Part shown: positions 28,601 through 40,400 of the stretch, in pieces | Layout of the letters: every line of letters starts with the position of its first letter | Position numbering within the stretch: the stretch's first letter is position 1 | DNA from: Fragum whitleyi | Taxonomy: Eukaryota > Mollusca > Bivalvia > Cardiida > Cardiidae | Direction of reading: 5' to 3' | Assembly (NCBI GenBank): GCA_948146395.1 | Contig: OX411547.1 | Location: 56,349,566 to 56,413,565 of the forward strand | Length of the DNA stretch: 64,000 nucleotides | Notes under the pieces: generated by a model | The model's input: the letters and a program-made list of their open reading frames with translations, nothing else | Told to the model about the DNA's origin: nothing | The model's database searches: none | Program-made: the position numbers and the translations under genes

Positions 28601-31453
28601 CTACTTAGAATGCACCCGTTGGTGGGAGAAAAAAGAAATCTGACATGTCATATTGATTTTTGTGATATTTCAGGATATTTGCTGAAGTCATGTAAATTGA
28701 CTTTGCCCGTTTTCATATTTGAGCCTTTGTGTGACATCTTCAACAACTTTACACGTGCGCAATGTCAACAGTCAGATCAGCCTATGCAGTCGCACAGTCT
28801 GATCTTTGTCTTCACTTCGTGCTCGATACATAACAAGACTCCTAATCTCTTTTGTCAATCAGACGTTTTAGTATACTACGTTGCTGTCCAAAGGTTCTAA
28901 ATTCGTGTCAATCACGTATATGTAAAATTGTTTGAAATGTCACGTATTGCTTCCTATGTCATTTTCGTCAGTTTTAGTAAATGCGCTTTCTATAACATTA
29001 ATGATATTGCGTTATAAGTTGTAATGTACAAAAGCTATTCGAGTATGCCAAATTGAATGTGTAATTTGTATTGGGTAAAAAAGCTACATTTGCCTGTTTT
29101 GTTTTCATATCAAAGGTGTTTTCGGCAAGCGAGAGATCGACGCTGATACCCGAAAGTGTATGGAGAAATGCGACCAATGTACCCCTCTGCTGTTGCCAAC
29201 ACAATCTCAGATGATTGCTTCAGGTAATTTATTGTAAAACGTCCGTATTTGATCTTTAAAGAAGTAATCTCTTTCATTAGATATCCACATGCATATTTGA
29301 GGAAAGTATCCATGTATGCCTTTGTTGTTGGCCACATATCCACGCGCTTTCTTAAAAAAAAATGTTGTTTCTAGGAAAAGATTAGTAAAAGCAGAAGTCC
29401 CGTTTGATACTGAAATCAATGTTCGTTATCGTTTCCTTGTAATTGTACTATTGATTTTTTTTCTAAAAAAACCCTACAAAAATGTAGAGTTAAAACCAGT
29501 CAACTAAAAATGTATTTTTATAGTCGCAGTCGGAAAAAATAAAAAATAGAAAGAATGGCAAGTAGTAATTCTTTATTTTTTCCGTTGAAATGGTCAATAG
29601 ATTACTTATGAATGATCTTAACATCTTCTTATTTTAAACCCTACTGTATCATTATTTCCAGTTTGTGGACAAGGAATCGTCGATAGAAACAACACCATCA
29701 ATGCCCGAGCTCAGAAACTACAACATATTGTTGATGCCTCCACAAATAAGGCTCACGCTATTGTTGCAAAGGTAGGTTCGTGAATAGCTATTGCATATCG
29801 CGTTTTATCAGGGGGAAATTTATTTTCGCTAAAATTCGCGACCGATTGAAATCGCGAAAATCGAGAATATCGCTTTTATTTTGTATGATAAACTAGAAAG
29901 CCATGAATGGCTTGAGTCGCTCCACAGGCTTGAAATTCTTGTAAAGCAATAAAAGTTTTGACTAGACTTTTAGATATTTTGGATTCTACTGATGTTGAAA
30001 ATGATTTTCAAAGTTTCAACTATATTACATATAGAGAAATGACCTCCGCCCATAAAATACGTATTTTCATCTGATCACAATAATTTTTTGTAGACTGATA
30101 AAGGGTCATTAAAGGATCATTCATGTAAAATTTCATTGGTATCCATTAATTACACTTTGAGAAAATGATTACCAAAGTTTCCATTATATAACATATAGAG
30201 AAATGACCTCCGCCCAAAAAATACATATTTGTCATCCGATCACTTTAATTTTTGGTAGACTGATAAAAGGTCACTCAAGGATCATTCCAGTGAAATTTGG
30301 TTGATATCTATCACTTACATTCTGAGAAAATGATTTTGAAAGTTTTCACTATATAACATATAGAGAAATGACCTCCGCCCATAAAATGCATATTTTTCAT
30401 CCAATCTCAATAATCTTTTAGAAACTGATCAAAGGTCACACAAGGATCATTCATGTAAAATTTCATTGGTATCCATCAATTAGAATCTGAGAAAACTCAC
30501 TTTTTGCCATATTTGGAAATTAGCCACGCCCATTAAATCCATGTTTTTCATTAGATCACAATTTCTTGAACAAAAGAGGATCACCCAAAGATCATTCCTG
30601 TGAAGTTTGGTTGAAATTCATCCAGTAGTTTCTGAGGAGAAGATTTTTAAAGAAAAAGTTTACGACTGGACACACAGACGCACTGACGGACGCACGACGG
30701 ACACAACGCCATGACAATAGCCCCAGTGGCTTTCAGCCAGTGGAGCTAAAAATGAGGAATAAATCGACGTTCCAGTGATATAATATCGTTAGTGCCTACA
30801 TTGTATACTGGCACTTAAAATTTTATTTTTACTTGGACGGCATATTACCCTCGCGAAAAGTCGCCCATATTTTTTTCAGACACGAGTGCGCGAAATTAAT
30901 ACGACGCAAAATTTACCTGTCCTGATATTGGTCTTTACGCAACATTCGATAAGATGTATAAAGTATATCAAAACGTCTGAAAACAGTTATTCCTATGAAA
31001 ACATAGGAATCAGTTAATCAGCTAAAAATTTACTAAAAATTCCATAGTGTCATGACTGATTTATTTGAAAATAAGCATAGGTCAAAATGCGGAATTATAC
31101 ATGTAAGCAATGCTGTGTTTTGATTTCGAATATGTTCTGCAGTTGTCGAGCAAAAACCAAAGTTATAACTCGAATACGCTATTTTGACTAAACTTGTGAG
31201 TACAGTACATTTGTATACACTCGACGAGTCAAAATAGTGAAATCTACTTTAATCCAGCACCTTTTCTTTTGTTTATTAGGTTGAGTTCGATCCGTCCTCA
31301 ATGAACGGTCAAATGCAGATTATGACAGTTTACATCACGGCTGAACTAAACGGCCAATCTCAGAGATACAAGACTTCCGTACCCTACTCTATGATGAATA
31401 TGCCGTCCACAGCACAGAAAATGGCCATTGAATACTGGAATAAAGTCAACTAA
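22608..31453 (+). CDS. Unrecognised secreted protein, complete 7-exon gene (paralogue B)
   Basis: Exons: 22608-22704, 25225-25387, 26028-26205, 27801-27975, 29116-29223, 29662-29771 and 31280-31453. All introns are GT-AG and all phases agree, giving 334 residues. Residues 1-17 are a signal peptide (MIAVIVLSLLALSCGSP). Exon 2 has an N-glycosylation site (WNAT) and three cysteines. Exon 3 has NPYTYLKGPLNDLASKFGD. Exon 4 is a glycine-spaced amphipathic repeat (LGNKFADLGNQIGSGVGDLG). Exon 5 has CMEKCDQC, exon 6 CGQGIVDRNNT, and exon 7 a beta-rich VEFDPSS...YITAELNG tail. It is divergent from, and paralogous to, the gene at 19016-21552. I do not recognise the family; an extracellular lipid- or membrane-interacting role is only suggested by the helices. 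Introns are rich in MITEs. Confidence 0.88.
23109..23908. mobile_element. Non-autonomous DNA transposon with mariner-like TA ends (intron 1 of paralogue B)
   Basis: About 28-bp terminal inverted repeats: CTCAGTTCCAAAAGAAAGTG...GCACTT at the left and AAGTGC...CACTTTCTTTTGGAACTAAG at the right, each flanked by TA. No transposase frame lies between them. Confidence 0.82.
26415..27262. mobile_element. Large foldback element in intron 3 of paralogue B
   Basis: GTGAAATTAAAGGGAGGTAAT at the left is mirrored by TTACCTCCTTTTAATTTCAC at the right, and GTGTTTGGAAAGAATGAATG by CATTCATTCCAAACAC near the centre. Each outer end also carries its own small palindrome (TTAAAGGGAGGTAAT/ATTACCTCCCTTTAA at 26425-26500; AAATAAGCG at 27195-27235). 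Confidence 0.75.
27480..27575 (+). pseudogene. Decayed duplicate of exon 4 (copy 1)
   Basis: TTTCTACAG followed by CCCGCCTCTATCAG, then TTTCACGGATCGTGGTAACGA and GGTCTTGGTAATCAG, matches the acceptor and first ~70 nt of exon 4 at 27801 with several changes that destroy the frame. Confidence 0.8.
27640..27715 (+). pseudogene. Decayed duplicate of exon 4 (copy 2)
   Basis: GTCCGCCTTTAACAGT, ATGGATCTTGGTAACAAA and TATGCGGATCTTTG again match the beginning of exon 4. The acceptor AG is altered (CAAAG) and the frame soon stops. Copies are ~150 bp apart. Confidence 0.8.
28265..28312. repeat. Perfect 22-bp-arm palindrome
   Basis: The arms TAATTTGATAACAAAACGCA(GT) and (AC)TGCGTTTTGTTATCAAATTA are separated by AAAC only. 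It lies in intron 4 of paralogue B, probably a minimal foldback or MITE remnant. Confidence 0.9.
29891..30751 (+). mobile_element. Pearl-like element with tandem cores, copy 1 (family B)
   Basis: Starts AACTAGAAAGCCATGAATGG and has ~165-bp cores (ACATATAGAGAAATGACCTC, CGCCCATAAAATAC). It ends with a CGGACGCACGACGGAC microsatellite-like run and the hairpin CCAGTGGCTTTCAGCCAGTGG. It lies in intron 6 of paralogue B. A close copy is at 54794-55824. Confidence 0.88.
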
Positions 31454-32540
31454 TCTTTGTTATTGTTAATAATTGGTTGTTTAATATGGTTTCCTTATAA
31501 AGAAGTAATGTGACAATTTACGTGTTTCAATTGATGGCCTAATCATACATATCATTTTGACAATTTCATTCTAGTCTGACCTATCAAAAGTTCAATTCGG
31601 TGATATTGGTTCGCGGCCTGTTACTCCAAGGCGAAGTTCTTGAATCACAAGTCTCACAAATTACGCGGGAGTGAAATAAACCCGTTGAATATTTTTTGTT
31701 ATTATATACTTTGATATTGTCTCTATGTATTTGAACGGGGAGAAAGTATGCAATATTTTTTCATATTGCATACTTTGATATTGCACCAAGATTATTTTCA
31801 CGTGCACAAATTGACTGGACTACTTTCTGGTTGCTACCTCGCCATAAGTCAGCATAAAAATTACATTATCATCGCTTTCTTTTTGCGTTCAATATTCGAG
31901 AAATAGTTTTGTCATAGTAAAGAAATACGTTTCAATCTGTTTGAATGCCTAAAGGGCATTACGCCAGTGTTTGTTTTCATCTAGATCTATTTGAAACATT
32001 TTCCGAGAAATAAACCACTTCATCCCATCCCCCTCTCCGTCGATTCAGATGCTCCCCCCCCCTCTCAAATTTTCTTCCAAATCACTATTTTTGTTTCTCC
32101 TTTATCTATGTTATTTAATAACTCTTTCAAAACTAATTCATGCCCATTTCTTTGTGTCTATCATAATTCTAGAATCTATCTTTCTTCCTCCCTATCTTTC
32201 TCTATTATCTCGTCTTTCACTCCGTCCCGTCCTTCATGACTATCGCTAGTCTGCTCCGGTATCAAGTACGCCGATTTAGTCAGTTCTGGAACATGTAACT
32301 GGTAAGAGTAACAAATGAACAAGTTTTTATAAATATATTTATTTCATTTTTATTCAAATCAACGCGTATTTAAAGATCGAAAACGCCAATCGACACAAAA
32401 ATGTCCGCCGTCTTTTTTGTTTACACTGTCACTTCATAGCAACGGATGTATTCATCCGAAAGTAAAAATATAACGGAAAGGATTTTACGGGAAAGGGTCT
32501 ATTGCGAAACTGTTATTAACAAGCAAATTCATTGAATTGA
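31454..32540. other. Intergenic DNA after paralogue B
   Basis: Contains a possible AATAAA at about 31676 for the upstream gene, a hairpin around AAAGTATGCAATATTTTTTC (31744-31780) and a pyrimidine-rich stretch (32030-32230). I see no gene. Confidence 0.5.
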
Positions 32541-33743
32541 TATCCCCCGCCGAACAAATTTTCATTGTCAATGAAGTTAATATCAAACTTAGGTACAGGT
32601 TATCTTTTATCTACATCAACCTACAGTTTTCAAGAAATAGCGTGGAAACGAATATCACTATGTATGTATATGGCTTAAACAGTCAGGGGCAGTAACTCTA
32701 AATTCGACCGTCGAACCGGGTAACCCCGACGATATGCGCATGTCCTCATTGTTGTGAAGCTGTGTGCCAAGTTTCATTGAAATCGGGTCTATAGTTTTCA
32801 AGAAATAGCGCGGAAACGAATATCACTATGTATGTATATGGCTTAAACAGTCAGGGGCAGTAACTCTAAATTCGACCGTCGAACCGGGTAACCCCGACAA
32901 TATGCGCATGTCCTCATTGTTGTGAAGCTGTGTGCCAAGTTTCATTGAAATCGGGTCTATAGTTTTCAAGAAATAGCGCGGAAACGAATATCACTATGTA
33001 TGTATATGGCTTAAACAGTCAGGGGCAGTAACTCTAAATTCGACCGTCGAACCGGGTAACCCCGACGATATGCGCATGTCCTCATTGTATTGAAGCTGTG
33101 TGCCAAGTTTCATTGAAATAGGGTCTATAGTTTTCAAGAAATAGCGCGGAAACGAATATCACTATGTATGTATATGGCTTAAACAGTCAGGGGCAGTAAC
33201 TCTAAATTCAACCGTCGAACCGGGTAACCCCGACGATATGCGCATGTCCTCATTGTATTGAAGCTGTGTGCCAAGTTTCATTGAAATAGGGTCTATAGTT
33301 TTCAAGAAATAGCGCGGAAACGAATATCACTATGTATGTATATGGCTTAAACAGTCAGGGGCAGTAACTCTAAATTCGACCGTCGAACCGGGTAACCCCG
33401 ACGATATGCGCATGTCCTCAATGTAGTGAAGCTGTGTACCAAGTTTCATTGAAATCGGGTCTATAGTTTTCAAGAAATAGCGCGGAAACGAATATCACTA
33501 TGTATGAATATGGCTTAAACAGTCAGGGGCAGTAACTCTAAATTCGACCGTCGAACCGGGTAACCCCGACGATATGCGCATGTCCTCATCGAAGTGAAGC
33601 TGTGTGCCAAGTTTCATTGAAATCGGGTCTATAGTTTTCAAGAAATAGCGCGGAAACAAATGTCGGACGGACGGACGGACGGACGGACGGACGGACATGG
33701 CAAAAACAATATCCCCCCCGAAAAATTTTTTCGGCGGGGGATA
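32541..33743 (+). mobile_element. Pearl-like element with six 168-bp cores (family C)
   Basis: Begins TATCCCCCGCCGA and ends TCGGCGGGGGATA, so the termini are inverted. Six near-identical 168-bp units (AATATCACTATGTATGTATA, then ATTCGACCGTCGAACCGGGT) run from about 32651 to 33660. A (GGAC)8 tract and a hairpin CCCCCCCGAAAA/TTTTTTCGGCGGGGG follow. The units are very homogeneous. Confidence 0.92.
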
Positions 33744-35140
33744 AAAAGCGGTTTAAATTTAAACAAAAAATCGTTCTTGAAGTATAGGTGATGTAAAATA
33801 TTAATAAATAAGAAGTTAATATCGTTCAACAATATCAAAGGTTATTGTATCTAACCTTTATTGTATTTATTGTATTCGCAAGCTCGGGCACTCTGCCAAA
33901 AGAACTCGTCCGACACAATATATTCCCATATTAATTCAATAACCTATAATATTACATGGGTGTTATTACACTAGTGGAATAACTATTCAAATGAGCTCAG
34001 AGCGAATAGCAACGTTATTTCGTAACCACGAAAATGACGTCATAATGTATATATTGTGACGTCAGTTTCAAGCGGCGTTATAAGTTTCGCGGAAAATTGA
34101 AATGTTGAATTTCAATCATTTTGACGATTTTTCGCAAAAAATTCGGGTCAAATTATAAATAGAATATAAATTTTGTGCTCATAAAATACAGAATTTATTA
34201 AACTCGTCATCTATAAACAGATAAAATCTCGGCGTAGCCTCGTTTTTATCGGTTTATAGATGACTCGTTTAATAAATTCAGTATTCAATGACCACTCTTT
34301 CAATATCCTCTATATATTTCACCAATGAGGCCCTTTTTTTGGTGACTCGACAGCCCATAGCACCCAGGTTATTTACTGGATCAAAGCTTCACAAAGGAAT
34401 CTGAAAGAACATGTTCCAAGGATCATTCCTGTGAAATTTGGTGTAATCTTCTCAGTATTTTCAGAGGAAAAGATGTTTAAATGACAAGTTTAAGCACGGT
34501 AGCATGGATTAACGACGGACGACCCGCCATGCTATAAGCCCCACTAGACTTAGTCCAGAGGAGCTAGATATTGAACAAGAGGACCATGGTGGTTCTAGAT
34601 CGCTCACCTGGGTCTCTTTGGCCCTAGGGACATCACATCAATTAAATAGGCAGATGACAACAAGGAGATAATTTCTACGTAAGATCGATACCATGGACTG
34701 ATTTCAGAAAAAATTATAGTTTAATTATTTCCTGCTTTGTTTTTTTTGTAAAAAGGATATGCCTGGGCACATCCCTAATCCCTGACCCACAAGTCATACA
34801 AATTACACCATAACGTCTTCGGATACACATATCCAATACTGCTTTTCAATCAAGTGGCCGAGAGCTTTCTTTGCTGATAATACTTTTGTTGTGTTCAATG
34901 TTTGTATCAAGAGTTTCAGCAAGGTATAATTACTTCGCACAATGTAATAGATTGTTTTAAAATGGTCGACAATATTAAGAAATTTCATCTTTCTCAAGAG
35001 TAATTGGAAATGTCTGCCATAGTTGTCTAATCTGAGCCTGTTTGACCTTTTTGGGGTAACTTAATAAAAGTCATACAGCAATTGACGAGCAAATGTAGAT
35101 TTTAAAGCCTTGATTAATAGAGAGAAATAGCCAATCCATT
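33744..35140. other. Intergenic repeat-rich DNA
   Basis: Holds the repeat copy at 33950-34320, a decayed pearl-like end (34365-34565, GCCCCACTAGACTTAGTCC), a fragment of the family A right end at 34568-34625 and AT-rich DNA without a gene. Confidence 0.55.
33950..34320 (+). repeat. ~370-bp interspersed repeat, copy 1
   Basis: GTTATTACACTAGTGGAATA, CAAATGAGCTCAGAGCGAAT and GAATTTATTAAACTCGTCAT through TATTCAATGACCACTC are shared with 47100-47465. Within each copy AATTTATTAAAC(T)CGTCATC is mirrored by GATGACTCGTTTAATAAATT. The class is unknown. Confidence 0.8.
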
Positions 35141-35149
35141 TGTCAGAAG

Positions 35150-35345
35150 TTACAATGCAGTTAGTTAAGGGGGATAATTCCAGGATACATGAAGAAACTA
35201 CCGAGATCCGCCATGGTTCTTTTACGTGCTCGGTACATTCACACCAGCCCTCAGTTAAACGTCTCATCCGAAAGACAATTTGTTGGGAATCAAAACCATA
35301 ATGTCGAACTTTCAATTGTTTGGAAGTCAGGTGCTCCATAGGCGT
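35150..35345 (-). mobile_element. Old copy of tRNA-SINE family S2
   Basis: GAGATCCGCCATGGTTC, ACGTGCTCGGT and AACGTCTCATCCGAAAGACA match the intact copy at 58967-59263. The tRNA head has largely decayed. Confidence 0.7.
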
Positions 35346-35632
35346 ATCTAGGACTTTGAAATGTATACGCACTCAGAAGGCGACAACCAAAGAACATATA
35401 GGATAAAGTCGATACATTGACTGACATAAGATGAATGACCTCCGTCCGCTCCCTTTTTTTATTTGAGCGTCGGTGAATAATCAAATCATCGTAATAAGCT
35501 GTAGTTTAGATTTCATGATCATTGATCAATGATATTTTTCAACAGATGATTATTTCTTTTTCGCACTTGTGTAAACTGCGTAATGGGAGTTACGCCCTTA
35601 TGCTCTACTGACTGAGCTAACCAGGACTCGAG
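35341..35632 (-). mobile_element. tRNA-derived SINE (family S3), copy 1
   Basis: The minus-strand head reads CCTGG-TTAGCTCAGTCAGTAGAG-CATAAGG, a clean A box. The body includes GGCGACAACCAAA and TAATGGGAGTTACGCCCTTA. Copy 2 is at 39084-39315. Confidence 0.75.
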
Positions 35633-36027
35633 GATATTTTACTTAGATTCTAGTGATTGCCAATTTTTCCCCATACTTGCCCGACCTGAACCATTTTCAA
35701 AAAGATCGATCCTTTTGATGGTACATTTTCTACGAAAGCAGGTCAAAGGTCACGGTCAAGGTACCAACATTGTGCCAGAATTAAAGAAAATCAACTACCA
35801 ACCATAATTATTGACTAAATACCGTCGTACACAAAATCTTTAATATCCTATGCCTAGTTTTAGACATTAAGCTTTTGTGTTTCCCCCTTTTGCCCTTTTT
35901 TAGATGACGTGAAAGCCTCAAGTTAAATGCCAAACAAGAATTTTACAAATCAGAAATAGTTTATACTAAGGATCATTTCAGTGAAATTTTGTTGAATCCT
36001 GTTAAGTAGTTTCAGATTGATTTATTG

Positions 36028-36256
36028 AATGGAGTTTAACGCCGCTTGCAACATTATTTCAGTTATGTCACGGTGGCTGGAGCACCTAACAATGGATTCC
36101 TGGTATATCTCTCACCAGTACAACCATCACATCCATTCCTAGCCTCCAGCTGCTATCTAAGATAGGTCTACGATTATCAACACATTGGTGAGAGACACAT
36201 AGCCGAAAGAATGAGTGCCACCGTCAGGAATCGAACCCGGGACCTCTAGATTTACA
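36028..36256 (-). mobile_element. SINE family S1, head-truncated copy
   Basis: AATGGAGTTTAACGCCGCTT through GGAATCGAACCCGGGACCTC matches the copy inside the Polinton (1105-1370) but lacks the outer part of the tRNA head. It sits within a pearl-like core, which continues on both sides. Confidence 0.8.
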
Positions 36257-36284
36257 GAGAAAAAGATTATAAATTGACACATAG

Positions 36285-37190
36285 TTCACCTTTTTTAATG
36301 ACGCAGTAGTCCATAGCACCTATGATATCTACCCAATCATCAGAGTTTAACGAAGAAATCTGAAAGAGCATGTCCCAAGAGTAAATCCTGTGAAAAAAGA
36401 TTGAATTCTGATGAGAAATTTCAGTGAAGAAGATTTATCTAAAGTATCACCATAAGGAACTTTTTTCTTGATGACGCGACAGCCCTTGGTACCCATGATA
36501 CCATTTCATTCAGAATTTTTAGGAAGAAATCTGAAAGAGCTTGATCAAATTTATGTTTTGGTGAAATCTGATCAATAGTTACAGAGAAGAAGATTCTTTT
36601 ATTTTTCATCAAATTGGACCATTTTTTAGTGACACAACAGCTCGAAGAGCCAATCTTATCCACCAAGAAAGAAATTAACGAAGCAATCTGAAAGAGCATA
36701 TCCTAAGCATCATTCCAGTGAAGTTTGGTTGAGTTCTGAAGAGTAGTTTTAGAGAAGATTTTTTCTATATTCCATACCAGACTATATTTCAGTGAAACAC
36801 CAGCCAGTACAGCCTATCAGTATGTCATCAACTCAATCAGAATTTCAAGAACAAATCTGAAGGAGCATATTCTTAGCATCATTCCTGTAAAGATCTGTTG
36901 AATTCTGAACAGTAGTTTCAGAGAAGAAGATTTTTTACATTTCAGCATAAGTGAACATTTTTCAGTGAAGTGGCAGCCATATCATTAGCCTGATAAGCAT
37001 TTTATGAATAAATCTGAAAGAGTATGTCACAAGAATTATTCCTGTAAGGTTGAATTCTGAACTGTAGTTTCAAAGAACAAGATGATTTAAGAAAAAGTTA
37101 ATGGACAGACACATGGATGCACTGATGAACTAACAACAGACACTACACCATGACATAAGCTCTGCTGGACTGAGTCTAGTGTATTTAAAA
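36285..37190 (+). mobile_element. Old pearl-like tandem array (family D)
   Basis: Five diverged ~165-bp units share AAATCTGAAAGAGCAT, TTCCTGTGAA and AGAAGAAGATTT. It ends with GACAGACACATGGATGCACT and a weak hairpin (CTGCTGGACTGAGTCTAG). Confidence 0.75.
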
Positions 37191-37665
37191 AGGGCCACCC
37201 AAGGAAAATCCATACTTAGTTTCATTTAAATAAGCCAAATGGTTAGGGAGAAGAAGATTTTTAAAGATTCAAAAGTGAAAATAAGCCCAACCCTTCCACG
37301 CCTAAATCTTGGGGACTCAATCAAATTTTCTTTAACAATTTTAATTAAGGGTCACACAAGGAACATCTATGTGAATTCTCAGTGAAATCTGCTCACTGGT
37401 TCTTGAGAAGAAGATTTTTAAAGAACTTAAAGTGAAAATAAGCCACACACAGCCATGATCAAATCTTGGGGTCAATCAAAATTTCTTTAACAATTTAAGT
37501 AGAAGGTTACCTAAGGAACATTTCTACCAAGTTTCATTAAGATCAGCCCATTGGTTAAGGAAAAGAAGATGTTTAAAGAAAAGTTTACACACAAACGGAC
37601 GGACGCACAACGGACATATGGCCATGACAATAGCCCACTGGCCTTCAGCCAGTGGAACTAAAAAT
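37190..37665 (+). mobile_element. Pearl-like tandem array (family B-related)
   Basis: About three ~130-bp units (GAGAAGAAGATTTTTAAAGA, AAAATAAGCC), then ACGGACGGACGCACAACGGA and the end hairpin CCACTGGCCTTCAGCCAGTGG, like 30751 and 55824. Confidence 0.8.
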
Positions 37666-37850
37666 AAAACCTATTTATAAATTTCAGTATTTACTTTCAA
37701 CCTTACATAGAAAGAGTTAAGTATTACTTCATTAAACAGACGTATGTGTAATTGGATAGATATCAAAATCATATAAATATGTGACAAAAATAAATAAATA
37801 AACATTTCTATTCACAATTATTAACAAACAAAACAAATACACATAATATT

Positions 37851-37922
37851 GATGGCTCAGTGCGAAACAGTTGTAACTCCCTATTTGTTAATAGGGAGTT
37901 ACAACCATTTCCCACTGATCCA
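37851..37922. mobile_element. Mini palindromic MITE, copy 1
   Basis: GATGGCTCAGTGCGAAACAG at the left; the core GTTGTAACTCCCTATT/AATAGGGAGTTACAAC is perfect. The second copy is at 43804-43877. Confidence 0.8.
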
Positions 37923-38331
37923 TTGATATGTGGTAGAATTTCAATGCTACCTGAATTATTAGTTCTGTGAAAAATGTGAAAACTTTTACATGCTTTTTCC
38001 ACAGTACATTATGGGTTAAAAGCAGAACTGTTGTGAGTAAATATATGTTTATATAGATATCTACAATAGTTTTACATTTACCCCTCAAACAGAATTCAAA
38101 AAATTCTTGGCAAACATTGATCAAAGCCTTCAGCAGAGATTAAGTCATGAGAAAGTGCAAACAAAAATCTGTTTTTTCTCTCTAAAAAATCTTTAATTAT
38201 GAGTATTCTTTAGAATCATCTTAGATAATACCAAAGGAAATGAGTGTCCACTTCATAAGCACTTCAAAAAGAGGGGAAGTAGCCTCAAGGGGCGCTTTTG
38301 ATCTTTATGATTAAAAATTTTAATATTGAGG

Positions 38332-38405
38332 GGTTAGTGCAAGTGTACTAAGTGTATATACATTATATGAACACTAAGTACACTCCTGCACTGAACCCTT
38401 GATAT
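38332..38405. repeat. Palindromic element
   Basis: AGGGGTTAGTGCAAGTGTAC...ACTAAGTGT mirrors ACACTAAGT...GTACACTCCTGCACTGAACC, arms of about 30 bp. Confidence 0.75.
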
Positions 38406-38689
38406 GTCAACAAACATACAAAGGGATTGTATTGATGGTACTCATTTTAATTGTCTCGTTAAGACGTTAAAAACGAGTACCCTCAACATAGGGTTTTGTT
38501 GAAAATAACACTTTTACAATGGTGTTCCTGTCCTCTTAAATACAGGTATACCATAGCATAATTGAGTTTACAGGAAATTTTCGATCTATAAAATCAGGGC
38601 CTGGGTTATAAAACTTCTCATTCTCAACTCAGCACTTGGTCAAATTGCAACTTTAAATTAAAGCTGTAATTAGAAACTAATGTTAATAT

Positions 38690-39046
38690 ACAAGCATAAA
38701 AAATAATATCAATAAGTTGATTTGACTCCTCACCTAAGAAATTCTGGGGTCAAATCTAAATTTAAAGGGGTCAAAACGATAGAAAAAGTAAATCAAAAGT
38801 AAAATTTTGCATATTTAAGAGTCACTTTAACTGTTTTTTGTAATGATATGAAACAAGTTTTAATTTGTTGCACTTTAAATAGTCACTTGTGAAAATCTTA
38901 AGTATAAAACCATGTTTTAACCCCCAGTAATTCCTCCCAAGGGGGGTCAAAATGACCCCTTTGGGAGAAATTTCTAGGGGTCAAAATTAAGATATTTTCA
39001 GACTTTTGGGGGTCAACCCTAATTGAAGGGTCAAACATGAGTCCTG
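38690..39046 (-). mobile_element. GACCCC-rich MITE (family E), copy 1
   Basis: Inverted relative to 53196-53553; shares GGGGTCAAAATGACCCC, GTCACTTTAACTGTTTTTTG and TTTAACCCCCAGTAATTCCT-type phrases. Confidence 0.75.
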
Positions 39047-39083
39047 TTTCTAACTTTTATTGATGTTTAAGACAATAAAACTA

Positions 39084-39315
39084 CCATAGGTGTATGTGGG
39101 ACCTTGAAATTTATATGCACTCAGAAGGCGACAACCAAATAATTATATAGGATATAGGCGATATGTGAGCAGTGACCAAGATGAATGCCCTCTATCTGCT
39201 CCCTTTTTATGATTTGATCAAAACATTGTAACTACAGCCAGAACATTTTCAACACATGATTATTTCTTTGACGCATCTACGTAAATTGCTTAATGGGAGT
39301 TACGCCCTTAACTAC
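39084..39315 (-). mobile_element. SINE family S3, copy 2
   Basis: GGTGTATGTGGGACCTTGAA, CACTCAGAAGGCGACAACCA and TTAATGGGAGTTACGCCCTT match 35341-35632. The tRNA-head end is cut off. Confidence 0.7.
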
Positions 39316-40004
39316 AGCTTTGATACAGCAGTTTAGGCTCTTTAATTAATAAATACTTTTATATTAATATTTCTAAAGATTTATTGTTTATCAATTATCC
39401 TATTTTCGACAAAGTTGAAATGATGGGTTTTCATTTCCTATAACTATGGCACAACTATGGCAAGAGTTATTTTATGGAGTCACAACTAGTTTTATTTAGA
39501 AGTTTTTCTTATAACTATACAAATGTCTATGTGATAAAATATCCATATGATATTTTTTACAATATCACATGGATATTTTTAGAACAATGACATAATGTGG
39601 TCATTTTAAGAAACTTGCATTTCTGTTAGAAACATTGAGGAAAACAAAGCAAAAAGAGTTATAAGATACAAATACCTTTAATACATACTTATGGTATTTT
39701 ATGAAAAAAATATCCAACTCGGGTGTTGGAAATCATAATTGTCTCAGCAGAGCCTCAACAATTATCAATTCCCTAACCTTGTTAGATATGTTGTTTCATA
39801 CAAAACAATAAGTATGTATTATATATATAAATATACATGTATATTCATATGAGATTCTCTCCTCACCAACTATTGTAAATCAAATAGTTTTCAAAAATCA
39901 TTACAAGTGTATTCCAATAAATTCATTCTTGCTGTTGAAACATTTTTATACCAAAAACGAAAAACGAAGTTTGTCTCTAAAAATCCCTGCCACCAACATT
40001 CATG

Positions 40005-40400
40005 TGACGCGTCTTTTGCATTCTTAATGTTCCACACAGGAATTCCATGTGTACACTCCTCCTGTTTAATCATTCATATGCCACAAAAGAATGTCAAAAT
40101 GAACACCCCAGCTGTTGAATAATTAATATGCCACATAAGAATTCCAAATGTTCATCTCTGCCATTTCAAAATCATTCAAATGTCACATTAGAATTCCATG
40201 TGTGTACTCATGCTGTTAAATCATTCAAACACAACAGTAGAATTACATGTTTGCACATCTCTTGTTTGATCATTCATATGCTTTAGAAAATTCCCTGTGT
40301 GCCCCCATTCAGTAAATGTATAAATATCCACATGTCACATAAAAATTCAATTTGGGAACCCCTGCTATTTGATTATTCATATGCCACATAAGAATTCCAT
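40005..40400 (+). repeat. ~60-bp minisatellite running out of the alternative pirin exon
   Basis: About six diverged units of ATTCATATGCCACATAAGAATTCCATGTGTACTCCTGCTGTTTAATC-type sequence (quoted phrases: CATATGCCACATAAGAATTC, TCCTGCTGTTTAATC). The unit nearest 40400 is the last codons and stop of the alternative terminal exon; the others extend downstream of it. Confidence 0.8.

Larger units (their letters stand above)
37666..39083. other. Intergenic DNA with palindromic MITEs
   Basis: Contains palindromes at 37851-37922 and 38332-38405 and an inverted family E MITE at about 38690-39046. No gene is supported. Confidence 0.55.

Noticed and set aside
32541..33743. CRISPR-like array of regular repeats
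   Set aside because: Whole 168-bp units repeat without unique spacers, with a transposon-style microsatellite end.
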